Of a DNA stretch of 64,000 nt, positions 13,383 to 64,000 are shown piece after piece (positions within the stretch are counted from its first letter, which is position 1; each line of letters opens with the position of its first letter). The DNA comes from Flaccisagitta enflata. Taxonomy: Eukaryota; Chaetognatha; Sagittoidea; Aphragmophora. The position numbers and the translations under genes were made by a program. Location of the stretch: contig OZ231127.1 in assembly GCA_965153355.1 (NCBI GenBank), positions 35,712,001 to 35,776,000 on the forward strand, given 5' to 3'. The notes under the pieces are model-generated. The model did not search any database, was not told the DNA's origin, and saw nothing but the letters and a program-made list of their open reading frames with translations.

Positions 13383-14674
13383 ATACATACTATAGGACAT
13401 AAAACCCTATAGGATCTGAGCAATATACGCACAGAGATTCATTTCATTTGCAACAATGGTACTTAGGTTATGAGGGCCCACGTTTGTGAGCTTCGCATAG
13501 CAAAAGTTAGGAGTATCCCTTCACCCTACTTAGGTAATGTGGAGATGCAAAAATCATGAAGATGTTCATTTTCCTTTTTTCAAAATTCCATCATCTTCCG
13601 TTTTTGTTTTGGCCTTAAAGTTTCCACAGATTTCCCCAAATTCAGCAAAATCCTGTGTAGTTTTGTTACAAAAAGGACAAATTATTTGTTTAAGAAAATC
13701 ATGATGCTTGTAAAAATTAACTAAAATCTTAGAACATAAGCTATGAAAAAGCATATGAAAAGGCAGAATTGTAATTCTTTAAAAAAAAAATTTGTGAAAG
13801 CTAATTGAAACAATATCAGCATTATGTTTTATCCCACTGCGTTATGCAAATTAGGCCCTCAAAACCAATTTTCTAAAAAACGGAAGATGAACAATTTTTG
13901 ATAAAAGAAAAATGGTAGGGGTCTTAAAATTGGCCACTCCACATTAAGTAAAGAGGGCGAGAAGAAATAAACAACTTTTGCTATGTGAAGCACCCAAGGC
14001 CCACGTATGTACGAGTGTAGACGACATCTACCACTACTGTACTAACTGGTGTCCATGTCCATAATTTCCTGTTGCGTTTTTTCTTTTGCAGCTCAAGGTA
14101 TCCCATGTCCTCAGGGATACTATTGCAGCAACGCAAATGCACCGAACTATGAGCCCATACCCTGTCCTGCTGGCAGTTACACAGACGCTGCTTCAAAAAC
14201 GAGTCCCACGCACTGCTTGACTTGCCCAGCTGGTAAGAGTCAGACATCTGATTACAATTACTTTTATTATCCTTAGATTTCTTTTCAAGTCCAAATATCT
14301 AAGCCAAACCGATCACTGCAATCTTGATCAGCTAAGTGGGAAATTTAAGTGTGTATGAACAGTGTACCTTAGCTTGCGTGTCCGGGCATATCTTTCTTTG
14401 GGTAACTTTGATTGTCATATTCTTTTTCTAATTTTTTCCAGGTACAACGTCATGTGCCGGTGCAAGTGCATGTCGAGCTTCGAACAATGGGATAAACGGA
14501 TTTGGCACTGGCTGCCAAGGTACAAATTTTGGCTCCGGCACAAATTTCGGCCCTGGCACAAATTTTGGCTTTGGACAAGGGGTTAACAATGGTCTCTTTC
14601 CTAATCCCTGGCTTAATTACAACAACTTTTTTGGGATGGGTATGGGACCGGGAATGGGTATGGGCATGGGCTAG
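612..14674 (+). CDS. secreted cysteine-rich repeat protein (five exons)
   Basis: Reconstructed as join(612..693, 4980..5129, 6889..7071, 14092..14232, 14442..14674), 789 nt, 262 residues. Every internal junction is phase 1 with canonical GT/AG ends, so internal exons are symmetric, as usual for shuffled extracellular modules. The first exon is a signal peptide (hydrophobic FACFYTFLVIGAF). Then come a W-rich stretch (WRWPWTWPW), three Cys-rich modules with the pattern CPxGxYC / CPAGxY, and a Gly/Asn-rich tail with three GTNFG repeats and a GMG-rich end. The CPxGxYC spacing resembles the GCC2/GCC3 (ephrin-receptor-like) cysteine modules of secreted and surface proteins; this family assignment is by eye. 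It is probably an extracellular matrix, cuticle or mucus component; no catalytic residues are seen. Extra symmetric exons could be hidden in the 4.3-kb and 7-kb introns. Function is unknown. Confidence 0.8.
1863..2075. repeat. copy of the GTCGCGTGC repeat family
   Basis: Starts near a CAAGGCC motif with AGTCGCGTGCC and ends with the family's terminal motif GAGTCGCGTGCACGCGACT after a GACCGACC-rich stretch. The interior holds short AATGACTTA repeats. It lies in intron 1 of the cysteine-rich gene. Confidence 0.65.
2205..2570. repeat. GTGACGTGTCACGGCCGCGC minisatellite
   Basis: A degenerate tandem array with a unit of about 20 bp. Each unit holds the partly palindromic core GACGTGTCACG and is unusually GC-rich and CpG-rich for this AT-rich region. 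It sits in intron 1 of the cysteine-rich gene, next to a second array with an unrelated unit. Confidence 0.75.
2640..3165. repeat. CCTAATCCAGGCCTCAGCGA minisatellite
   Basis: A diverged tandem array with a unit of about 20 bp built around CAGCGACCTAATC. Copies drift steadily, and a longer internal duplication is suggested by the repeat of GAGCAGTGATCAAACAAG at about 3000 and 3160. Confidence 0.75.
3310..3905. repeat. pyrimidine-rich TTCTCCTTCATCGCCGTCG array
   Basis: A diverged tandem array of about 21-24 bp units based on CGTTCTTCTCCTTCATCG. It produces long open frames in several phases, which are artefacts of the repeat rather than genes. The remaining intron sequence to 4350 shows nothing further. 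Confidence 0.7.
4352..4640 (-). repeat. copy of the GTCGCGTGC / GGATACACGG repeat family
   Basis: Carries the family's terminal GGCTGGATACACGGCTACCC, the GTGGGCAGGGGCA motif, an interior of GGACGGACCAACG repeats and a terminal GTTGCGTGTCCGCAACTA hairpin. It is diverged from the other copies. It lies in intron 1 of the cysteine-rich gene, 340 bp before exon 2. Confidence 0.75.
4980..5129 (+). CDS. exon 2 of the Cys-rich secreted protein
   Basis: Bounded by a TTTTCTTGGCACAG acceptor and a GTGAGT donor, phase 1 at both ends. It encodes the Trp/Pro-rich WRWPWTWPW followed by the first Cys module (KCPGGYFC ... LCPEGSFCQPG). An internal ATG at 4991 is in frame but has no signal peptide, so I treat this as an internal exon. 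Confidence 0.8.
5515..6187. mobile_element. CAGTGG-ended MITE with TA target duplication
   Basis: A 673-bp element starting TA|CAGTGGACTACTGCC and ending TTTCCACTG|TA. It has imperfect terminal inverted repeats and is flanked by TA on both sides, as expected for non-autonomous Tc1/mariner/pogo-type DNA transposons. No transposase reading frame is present. It lies in intron 2 of the cysteine-rich gene. Confidence 0.75.
6889..7071 (+). CDS. exon 3 of the Cys-rich secreted protein
   Basis: Bounded by a TTTCAATAG acceptor and a GTAGAG donor, phase 1 at both ends, 183 nt. It encodes a module with six cysteines: CAAGTF, CKQCPAGYICP and RCPAGNYCPAG. The CPAGxYC spacing recurs in exon 4. Confidence 0.85.
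7164..7257. repeat. (AAC)n microsatellite
   Basis: An almost pure ACA/AAC trinucleotide repeat of about 94 bp, beginning roughly 90 bp downstream of the exon 3 donor. Confidence 0.95.
7360..7572. mobile_element. element end (ACCAATAAAGGCGGC) joined to a GA-rich microsatellite
   Basis: ACCAATAAAGGCGGCTAATC followed by a GAAAAAAGTCGTAA motif matches the terminal region of the CCAGTAATGGCGGC foldback family (compare 31545-33266 and 56342-57056). It runs directly into about 155 bp of (GA)n/(GAAA)n. A comparable junction of purine tract and element end occurs at 53470-53535. Confidence 0.5.
7655..8118. mobile_element. foldback element with a minisatellite loop
   Basis: Arms of about 60 bp are near-perfect inverted repeats: GGCAGCGGCCCCAAAGGGCC ... 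to a CAGACATCC motif on the left, and its reverse complement at 8057-8118. The loop (about 7740-8020) is a tandem array of about 21 bp, unit GGGCTGATTTTGGGCCTGAGA. No coding capacity is seen. Confidence 0.75.
9143..9320 (-). pseudogene. non-LTR retrotransposon ORF2 C-terminal remnant
   Basis: On the minus strand the frame reads IRAAKKWNELPEMVKTRTSI then NAFRNAYDKW, ending at a TGA. The pattern 'xWNxLPxxVxxxxSxxxFxxxxDxW' is characteristic of the extreme C-terminus of LINE reverse-transcriptase ORFs. Downstream, at about 9040-9075, is an A/T-rich TATTCTTATCC-type simple tail, as expected for a LINE 3' end. No RT domain is present, so this is a 5'-truncated remnant. Confidence 0.6.
9336..10060. 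repeat. TTGAGCCTCGAGGCAGTGAT minisatellite
   Basis: Some 35 diverged copies of a 20-bp unit that alternates GATTTGAGCC with TCAAGGCTGG-like halves. Related arrays lie at 12745-12950 and 16545-16795, inside other copies of the same repeat family. Confidence 0.85.
10564..11331. mobile_element. foldback MITE (TACCCTCTCTTC ends)
   Basis: About 160 bp at the left (through AAAGCAACTG, GATGTATTATGCCATAAC and CACTTTTTGTCAAGTGG) recurs as reverse complement at 11170-11331. The loop is AT-rich with no open frame. Confidence 0.75.
11419..11865. mobile_element. CAGTGGGAC-ended MITE, TA flanked
   Basis: A 447-bp element from TA|CAGTGGGACACAGCC to GAGGTCTCGCTG|TA with short imperfect inverted ends. It resembles the 5515-6187 element in its ends and AT-rich interior, so it is probably the same pogo/mariner-like group. 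Confidence 0.6.
12406..12542. mobile_element. 5' part of a CAGTAGAATCTC-type element
   Basis: TA|CAGTAGAATCTCAACGG resembles the termini of Tigger/pogo-like elements. It is cut short at about 12543 by a copy of the GTCGCGTGC repeat, and no matching 3' end is recognised. Confidence 0.4.
12543..13217 (+). mobile_element. full-length copy of the GTCGCGTGC repeat family
   Basis: Starts TTTTAGTCGCGTGCTACACG and ends GCCGTGTATCCGGCCTTGTT. Inside are GGTCGGTC repeats and two inverted arms (about 12637-12710 and 12962-13040) that share the GGGCAGCGGCCCC and ATATG motifs. The arms enclose a minisatellite of CTCAAGGCCCAAATCCCAG-like units and a G14 run near 12949. No open frame looks like a protein. 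Confidence 0.7.
13349..13381. repeat. (GA)n microsatellite
   Basis: A short pure GA repeat in intron 3 of the cysteine-rich gene. The rest of the intron up to exon 4 (13382-14091) is AT-rich with nothing recognisable. Confidence 0.9.
14092..14232 (+). CDS. exon 4 of the Cys-rich secreted protein
   Basis: Strong acceptor TTTTTTCTTTTGCAG and donor GTAAGA, 141 nt, phase 1 on both sides. It encodes IPCPQGYYCSN, IPCPAGSYTDAASKTSPTHC and LTCPAG, five cysteines in all. The 'CPAGSYT....SPTHCxTCPAG' arrangement is the best match in the gene to GCC2/GCC3-type modules. Confidence 0.88.
14442..14674 (+). CDS. terminal exon of the Cys-rich secreted protein
   Basis: Acceptor AATTTTTTCCAG, phase 1, ending at TAG. 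It encodes GTTSCAGASACRASNNGING, then GTGCQG, three GTNFG repeats (GTNFGSGTNFGPGTNFGFG) and a C-terminal MGMGPGMGMGMG. Low-complexity Gly/Asn/Met tails are common in matrix and silk-like secreted proteins. Confidence 0.85.
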
Positions 14675-15110
14675 AAACGAGGAAAAAATTGGGAACATTT
14701 CTGCTTTCCACATAAGTGCATCACATGGCAAAAGTATTGAATACCTCCTTGCCCCGCTTAACAAAAAATGGAGGGGCTTCCTTGATAGCCCCATTGTTTT
14801 TCTTTCCTTCTGAATTTGGCCATCTTCTGATAGGCATTATGGAGTTCATTCTGAACATTACAAAACAGATATTTTTTCATCCTAACTTGTCTCACCTATT
14901 GCAATTCGCAATGATATGATAAATGTGGGCAGTTCATAGAATTAGATCGGTGTGTGAGGGATACTACCAAGTAATCGCTGTTGATCATTGATCATATTCA
15001 TGATTTCTTTCACTGGGTATTGTGTTAACGGGGCGAAAAACTGAAAAAAATTGCAGTATTGATGTTTAATCCCACGCATGTCAACTAATTGCTCTTGTCA
15101 ATAAAAAAAA
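14675..15110 (+). terminator. probable 3' UTR and AATAAA polyadenylation signal
   Basis: The first AATAAA downstream of the stop codon lies at 15100-15105, immediately before an A-rich run. It would give a 3' UTR of about 430 nt. Confidence 0.5.
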
Positions 15111-17553
15111 AAGAAAACAAAGATTGAAAGGCGGTAACTCACTTTTATTGACGTTATGAAGAAACCAAAGATAATTGCAATTTTTTGTGCCACTTCTTAC
15201 TTGACAAAGTACTCAAAGCTCACACGTAAAACACCCGAAGGTTTGAAGAACAAATGACTAGAATACGGACAAAATGTTGGGGATGAGGAAAGTATTCGAC
15301 TGATTAAACATGGTATTTAGCGAGCAGTGTTGTCAACCTAACATTTCCTATACAGACAGATTTCAAACCAGCATCATCAGTATCACCTCGATGATTTGCG
15401 ATATCATTCAACAGGAAGCATGATGTGAATATTTACGACTCAAACCAAAGGTTCATTCTTACATACAAAGAGAGCCCAGCTCCATAACAATGCCTTTCAT
15501 GCTCAATCATACCTGTGTCCTGAAATCGTTTGGTTTTAACCAAATCTAAAACACCTATGGTTAACAGTGACGTGCCTGAAATCACCTGATATCAGCTTTT
15601 TAAGACCTGAAATCAGCCCATTCAAGATTGAAATCAGTCCTTTCGGATCTGAAATTAATCATTTGACACTCTTTTCCCTCCGAAAAAAAGATCTATTTAT
15701 AGGAAAGAGATGGGAGGCAGCTCAATCATTTTAATGGTCATGTAAAAAAGGACCGACTGTTTTAACCTCAATGAAAGGTGTAACATTACTGTATTGCATA
15801 GAAAATTAGAAAAAGAAAATATGAAAATAAATGAATTTTCCATGTAACAAAGAACGGGACACTAAATTTAGAATCTCGCCCAGGTTTTCCATATGAATGG
15901 CCTTGGTTTAATTTCCGTGTTCATAGTATAGATTTACTTTATTTACTGAGATTGTTTGCTTTACCACGTGAATCAATAAAAAAGACGCATTTTTGGATGA
16001 CTTTTTTCCCTATTTACTATTGATTTCAAGTAAAATGCTTTGCGTTATTGGAAACCCCCACTTTCAAGCTTTCAGGATAAAATAAAGTTCTTAATATTGA
16101 GATTTTTAGGCGTAGTAAAAAAACAGAGTAAGAAGAGTCAGAAATCGTTTTCACAATTTCATAACAGAAAAAGAGTTCAAGAAAATTAGTGTGACACTTT
16201 GACTAGCTGTTACCTTAAACCGTTTGAGGTACATACTTGGGATTGGTCTAGAATGAAAGAAAATTCAAAGATATATGAAATTATCTTGTCAGGTCAATGT
16301 TATGATATTTAATTTAAATGGATTTGATAAACATTAAAGAAAAATAATTTTTCCGTTAACTTGTTTATTTGTCATACGCTCAAAAGAGTGGATGATTTTG
16401 ACAGGCTGTAACTTCTAAACGATTTAAGATACAGACCTGGGATAGCTCTAAATTGAAAGAAAATTTGGAAATCTAATAAATCACACAAAAAAAAGTTTAA
16501 ACATTTTTTGGGTTAGCGGCCAGAAAGGGGTGGATGACCCATGGCCAAAATCCTAGCCTGGAGGCCCAGATCCCAGCCTTGAGGCCCAAATCTCAGCCTC
16601 AAGGTCCAAATCCCAGCAAAAAGGCCTAGATCCCATCCTCAAGGGTGAGATTTGGGTCTCAAGGCTGGGCTCTGGGCCTCCAGGCTAGCATTTGGGCCTT
16701 GAGGCTGGAATTTGGGCTTCAAGACTGGGATTGAGGTCTTGATACTGGGTTTGGACCTCAAGACAGGAATTTGGGCCTCAAGACTGGGATTTGAGGGGGA
16801 GGGATGGAGGAGGAGGAGGAGGATGAGAAAATTCCCCATATATGTGAAAGCATAGGTCATTGATCCCTCCGTGGCCGCTGCCCTGCTTCCCCTTCAACTT
16901 TAAACACAACCTACTCAGGCAGGGCACGGGCACCGCTGACCATCTAATGCTTTTGTGACTATTGTTTATTCTATCAGTCAATGAAAAGGTGCTTCTTTTT
17001 TTGATTCGCGTGGTATTCACTAGTAAGTTAATATCATTTTCAATAAACACTAAACTCTTTCTCTTTCTCTATTTTGCATATCTATTTTTGTCCTATGGGG
17101 GTAAGTCAGGTAATTTTCTTTTTTCAAGACATGTTTTGATGACTTCGTTTTTGAGCAAAGGCCTTACATTACCACTATTTCGTACTGCAAATATTTTTTG
17201 ATGTATCACAACTGTAGATGGGATGTTGACGTTCTAAAAGAGTTTCTCTTGAAATGGTTTACAAATGGCTTGGAGTTGTAGATGAAATCGGAGAGGAGAG
17301 AAATTAGAAAAAAAAGTGGTTTGAGACTCTCTGGTAATCCTGTGTGGAATTTTAGTTATGGAGAAAGTGAGAACAAAAAATGGGTGAAAATTGGCGAAAA
17401 ATTGAGGCGATAATGAGCAAAAAAATGAATTAGATTGGTCGAGGTTTTAAAACAATCAAAAATTTGCTCATGACTAGTCAATAGAGACAGTTCAAACTCA
17501 TTCCAGATAGTTTCCTCACTCCTTATTCAATGCGAAACACTGTCCCTAATGGA
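15111..17553. other. intergenic region between two convergent genes
   Basis: AT-rich and without coding signal. It contains a diverged interior piece of the GTCGCGTGC repeat family at about 16508-16950: GCGGCCAGAAAGGGG, a minisatellite of CTCAAGGCTGGGATTTGGG-like units at 16545-16795, then GTGGCCGCTGCC. Nothing else is recognised. Confidence 0.6.
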
Positions 17554-18212
17554 TAAACATTAGCTTGTACTTAAATGACAAGAAGTGATAAATTTGGCAT
17601 TCTACATGCACTTTATGCTGTGGGGCTATCTTGGGCTCCTGTTAAGATCTGTTTTGCCACTCAAATTCTACTTTAAGCTTTCCGCGTCTCACCCTTGGTA
17701 AAACCTACCTCTATGGGGAACCAAAAATTTCAAATTGCTTAAATCTCTGTTTTGACTGCAGATATGAAATCTGCAGAAAAAACTGTTAATTGAAAGTGCT
17801 TTTCTTTTTTCAATATTCAAACTAGAAGGTGCTCAAAATAAGCGTCAAAGTTTGCAAAACTTACCTTTCTTTTTTATTTCTTTGTAAAATCGCCGAACTT
17901 ACCTTTTTGTCATATCTTCAAGATGAATTTTGACTATGATCCCGAAGGAATTTTGAAAAAAGAAGAGCACTTTCAATTATCAGTTTTCCATGCAGATTTC
18001 AAATATGCATTCAAAAATGGGATTTTAGCAAATCAAATTTTTTGGTTTCCTATAGGCTAAAGGAAATTTCAGGGTAAGGCGAGGCCAGCAAGATGCAAAA
18101 TTTTCAAACTGAAATTGATGTCATTAGAAGCCCAAGACAGCCCCACAACAAGAACTACTTGTAGAATTCTGATTTTATTGTTTATTGTCATTTCGGTACA
18201 AGCTAATAAACA
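17554..18212. mobile_element. foldback MITE overlapping the 3' end of the acyltransferase gene
   Basis: The left end (TTAGCTTGTAC near 17561, then TGTGGGGCTATCTTGGGCT) recurs as reverse complement at 18125-18212. Inner segments (AAGTGCTTTTCTTTTTTC at 17798 and its complement near 17960) also pair. The right arm contains both minus-strand AATAAA signals of the neighbouring gene. Confidence 0.7.
18174..18186 (-). terminator. polyadenylation signals of the acyltransferase gene
   Basis: Two TTTATT hexamers on the + strand (18174-18179 and 18181-18186) read as AATAAA on the minus strand, about 95-105 nt beyond the TGA at 18278. No such hexamer lies between them and the stop codon. They fall inside the right arm of the foldback element ending at 18212. 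Confidence 0.55.
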
Positions 18213-18277
18213 TTGATGTTCACTTCGTTTCAGGCAGAAAAAAGCTACAAAGTACGAAGACCAATCCCCTTAGATAT

Positions 18278-61034
<42,757 letters not shown>

Positions 61035-61239
61035 TTTTCATTGCGTCAATTTTTCGTTGTGTAAAGAAAAATATGTAAAGAACACGTACACTTTTTTTTC
61101 AAAGAAATGTTTTTGGGTTTATATTCATGGATGAGAGACGCAATCCTATTGCAAAGCAAGTCTAAGAGCTAAGGCATTATCTGTTAGCCTAGATTTTTTG
61201 CGTCGCCAGACATTGATTATTTTTCTTATCGCATGTGAC

Positions 61240-61490
61240 AGAGGGTGGCAAGAAGAAAACAAGCCAATAGCGAAACAGACGCACAAAAAATTTTCGAAGC
61301 GCTTCCTCTCGTTTTCGACCAATCAGAAACGCGCGAACATAAGCTAGGAAATCGCTCCGACCAATCAACGTCCGAATTTCGAATCCTAGCCTTTACATCG
61401 ACGTCATTGGCATTTGGTGGCAGAATACTCATATTCAAGTCCTTTTTCTTCCTTTAGTTTCGCTGCACTCATTTACGATGACGTCAACAC
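61240..61490 (-). promoter_or_regulatory. CCAAT-box / CRE promoter-like region upstream of the acyltransferase gene
   Basis: CCAAT occurs at 61264, 61319 and 61361, and ATTGG at 61406-61410. A CGACGTCA variant is near 61399, and a perfect CRE palindrome TGACGTCA is at 61479-61486. The region is locally rich in CpG. CCAAT (NF-Y type) boxes spaced 40-55 bp apart are typical of animal promoters and work in either orientation. The start codon lies about 230 bp downstream on the minus strand. A divergent + strand transcript is possible; a short leader-like frame (MKVLLIDFLLIITS) at 61627 was not extended. Confidence 0.5.
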
Positions 61491-61825
61491 GCGTTGTTGT
61501 ATAAGACAACAAGAGAGACCTTTTGTTTTTTCGTTTCTTATCCTCGTTATCACAAATCGGGGAGGAAAAAAAAGACTTATAAAATGCAAAAGAAAGCCGT
61601 CTCTTGATTGTTCCCTCTTCACTTTTATGAAGGTGTTGTTAATCGATTTCCTCTTGATTATCACAAGTCTCGAAACCTCGAGGAGAGGGAGAGAGGGATG
61701 AACCCAGAGAGATGACAACAGAGGATAAGTTTTTTTTCCGATAAGACAAGCATAGCCTTAAATTAAGCTGTATCGAAAAAATTGAGTATCTTGAGTTTTT
61801 TAAAACTTTTGAAAAAAGGCTCATA

Positions 61826-62440
61826 TGACGCACTGAAATTAAAGTAAGAGGAATTTACCCAGAGGACAGAGTTACCATTCGCTTTACTATTTTTGATTAG
61901 GTCAATGCTTGTTTTTTATTTTTTTTGTACTTACATGTGTTAACTTACATGAGGAAATCGATCTGTCACTGTCAAATGACAAAGGTGCTATAAGATTGAA
62001 AGAAATTTGATTCCGATGAGACTAAAAAGTTTAAAAAATAGCGACAATCTTTTCTTTACCTGCTCACTGAAAATTTTAAATTTGCATAAAAAATCCAAAA
62101 ATCATTAAATTAAGAACATAGCGCCCTCAGTTTATGTCTTAGGAATCGCGCTATGTTCTTGTTTTGTTGATATTTAGATTTTCTATGCAAATTTAAAATT
62201 TTCAATGAGCCATGGTACATTGACAAAATAAGTTTTTTGTTGTATTTCACATACTTTTCCAGCTGTAAAATAAAGGATTGGAATTTAAAACTGGCATATG
62301 CAAGTCAATTCATGCAAAATGTGGCTGTTGACAGTTTAATAGAAAACATAAAAACAAAAATTGTCATTAAATTTCATTTTATGAATTTCATGACTTATCT
62401 AGCTCGGGTAGCAAATTCTTTGGTAATTTTCAGTGCGTCA
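61826..62440. mobile_element. TGACGCACTGAAA-ended MITE, copy C
   Basis: TA|TGACGCACTGAAATTAAAG at the left and AATTTTCAGTGCGTCA|TA at the right, 615 bp, with the internal GAACATAGCGCCC ... GCGCTATGTTC palindrome. It is inverted relative to copy B. Confidence 0.85.
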
Positions 62441-64000
62441 TATGCTAACACTTTTACAATTCATAAACAATACATGTAAAGCGAAACGAAAGATTATTGA
62501 TTGCAAACGGGCATCACTGACTATCTCGATATTCTGTCGCAGTTTTCAAAGCACATTAGCTCAATTATAACTGATGAGAAATAAAGCATTGTAAGACAGT
62601 ACAAAATCTCATTATTGACCACTTTATCACTAATTCTACAACATATGATTTTTTTTTGATGGGGCGATAAAAAAGTGTTGGTGGAAGTGTAACATAATAT
62701 TTCTGATATCTAAGAGTATTTCTTTTATAAGACACACACGATAAAAGAAGACAAAAAAAGATGAAATTAGCTTCTCAGTGTAGGTAAGGAATTAAATTGT
62801 GAAAAAGATTAGTGAGATTTTAACAAATGTCATGACCTGTGGTAAAAAAGTCGTCTTGTAGGGAGAGGCAGAGACAAATAAAGCGAGAAATCAAATGGCC
62901 TACGAAATATGTTAAAGAAATGCCAAAAACGTTTAGAAATTTTCAAATTGCAAAACTTAACAAGAGCACCATGTTTTTGTAAGCCTTGTTGTTTTCTATT
63001 TTTTTTTTTTTTTTTTTTTGGTTTGTTATCTTTTTTTTTCGGCATTGACTTTACAGGATACCGATGTATTCATGACAAAAGGAATTCCCATGGTATAGTA
63101 AGGCTGTTACATATATTGAAAAGAAGGCACCGAGTAAAACAGGGAAAATATCAAGTTATCTAATATTTATTCTATTTTAAGATGCAAAATTATGACACAC
63201 CACATTGTAGTTTGAAATGGCAAGTTAATTGCAAGGTGATGATCTTGGTTAATCTTTCTATATTAAGAACACGGCATTTTAAATCTTCATAATGTTTGTG
63301 GTTTCAAAACTGTTTTGTATCATTTAGGATTGGAAATAGGAAATCATATGTCCAAGGTGTCATCGGGTAAGGAACAATCCTAGGTTTTAGTCATCTCAAT
63401 TATACTAGTGCATGGATGGAAGTACAGTTGTAAATCATGGGTGAAACTGGGAAATTCGCGTACTCTATTCAGTTCTGATAAACATGGACACAAACGCAAA
63501 AAGTCAAAATACTTGAGAAAATTTTGATATTTAAAAATCCAGTTTTTCAAATTTGAATGATGTGGATGAAATTGAAAAGGATAAAAAAAACTCATGGTAA
63601 ATAACTACTTTTACCACTAATATGAATGGGAATGATGTAAATATATACGAGGAGGTTGCATTTAGTATTTCTTTGATTCTTTCCTAAATGAAATAGAAAT
63701 GTGCACCACCCTAAGGGGAGGGGGAGGGTAGGTAATGTAGACGCGATCCAGGATTTTATCGATGGGATCATAAGATTGATCTGAATGTAAGTGATAGGGA
63801 TATGCAATGAGCGGAGATGATGATTTGGGTTCAATGTCAAAGATGCCAAATGGAAAAAATAAAACAAGAACGGGAAGAAAACTTGGTTGAATACTTACAC
63901 CGCTTTCAGATCGAAATGTCGCGAAAAGAAGATATATTACTCCTAAAATACTTAAGACAACTATTTGATTCTTTTTTCCTGTGGTAGATAATTTGATTAA
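62441..64000. other. AT-rich sequence without recognisable features
   Basis: No conserved frame, inverted repeat or long microsatellite beyond a T20-like run near 63000. Probably the upstream flank of the acyltransferase gene. Confidence 0.5.

Noticed and set aside
61245-61457. A 70-codon + frame (ARRKQANSETDAQKIFEALP...)
   Set aside because: It lies over the CCAAT-box promoter-like region, ends in low-complexity Phe/Leu, and has no splice partner. The CCAAT and CRE content explains the sequence better.

Overview
This is an intron-rich, repeat-dense eukaryotic window, best read as nuclear DNA of an invertebrate metazoan. The evidence is large phase-consistent GT-AG introns, a tRNA-Leu(CAA) gene with an intron, a degenerate TTAGGG-like tract, TA-flanked miniature transposons, and very many long microsatellites. 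I cannot fix the phylum from this sequence alone.

Two multi-exon genes lie tail to tail. (1) On the + strand (612-14674), five exons whose internal junctions are all phase 1 encode a small secreted cysteine-rich protein of about 262 residues: a signal peptide, W-rich segment, three Cys-rich CPxGxYC modules, and a Gly/Asn/Met-rich tail. (2) On the - strand (18278-61034, about 43 kb), at least 20 exons encode a roughly 1,540-residue protein whose core matches the wax-ester synthase / diacylglycerol acyltransferase (WS/DGAT) family. A membrane segment precedes the core. A 43-glutamine, acidic N-terminal extension and a 590-residue disordered, Q-rich C-terminal extension flank it. The HHxxxDG active-site motif, rebuilt across a splice junction, reads THPCLSG: the second His is kept and the Asp is lost. 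Eighteen of the 19 listed junctions agree in phase; one (46580 to 45983) does not and marks a small missing exon or an unusual donor.

Nested in introns of gene 2 are a tRNA-Leu(CAA) gene on the same strand (47898-48011) and, on the opposite strand, a putative secreted coiled-coil gene (34525-37958). Upstream of gene 2 is a CCAAT-box and CRE-bearing promoter-like region (about 61240-61490).

Most of the rest is mobile and repetitive DNA. It includes TA-flanked foldback/MITE families (CAGTAYGA-ended, CAGTGG-ended, TGACGCACTGAAA-ended, CCAGTAATGGCGGC-ended, CAGGRTGTCCCA-ended). It also includes a very abundant 'GTCGCGTGC ... GGCCGGATACACGG' repeat family, often carrying minisatellite arrays between inverted arms, and a four-level nest of elements at 48.2-52.2 kb. 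Two fragments look retrotransposon-derived. Many introns are largely microsatellite, and in places the microsatellite itself supplies the splice signal. The last 1.5 kb (62441-64000) is AT-rich and holds nothing I recognise.
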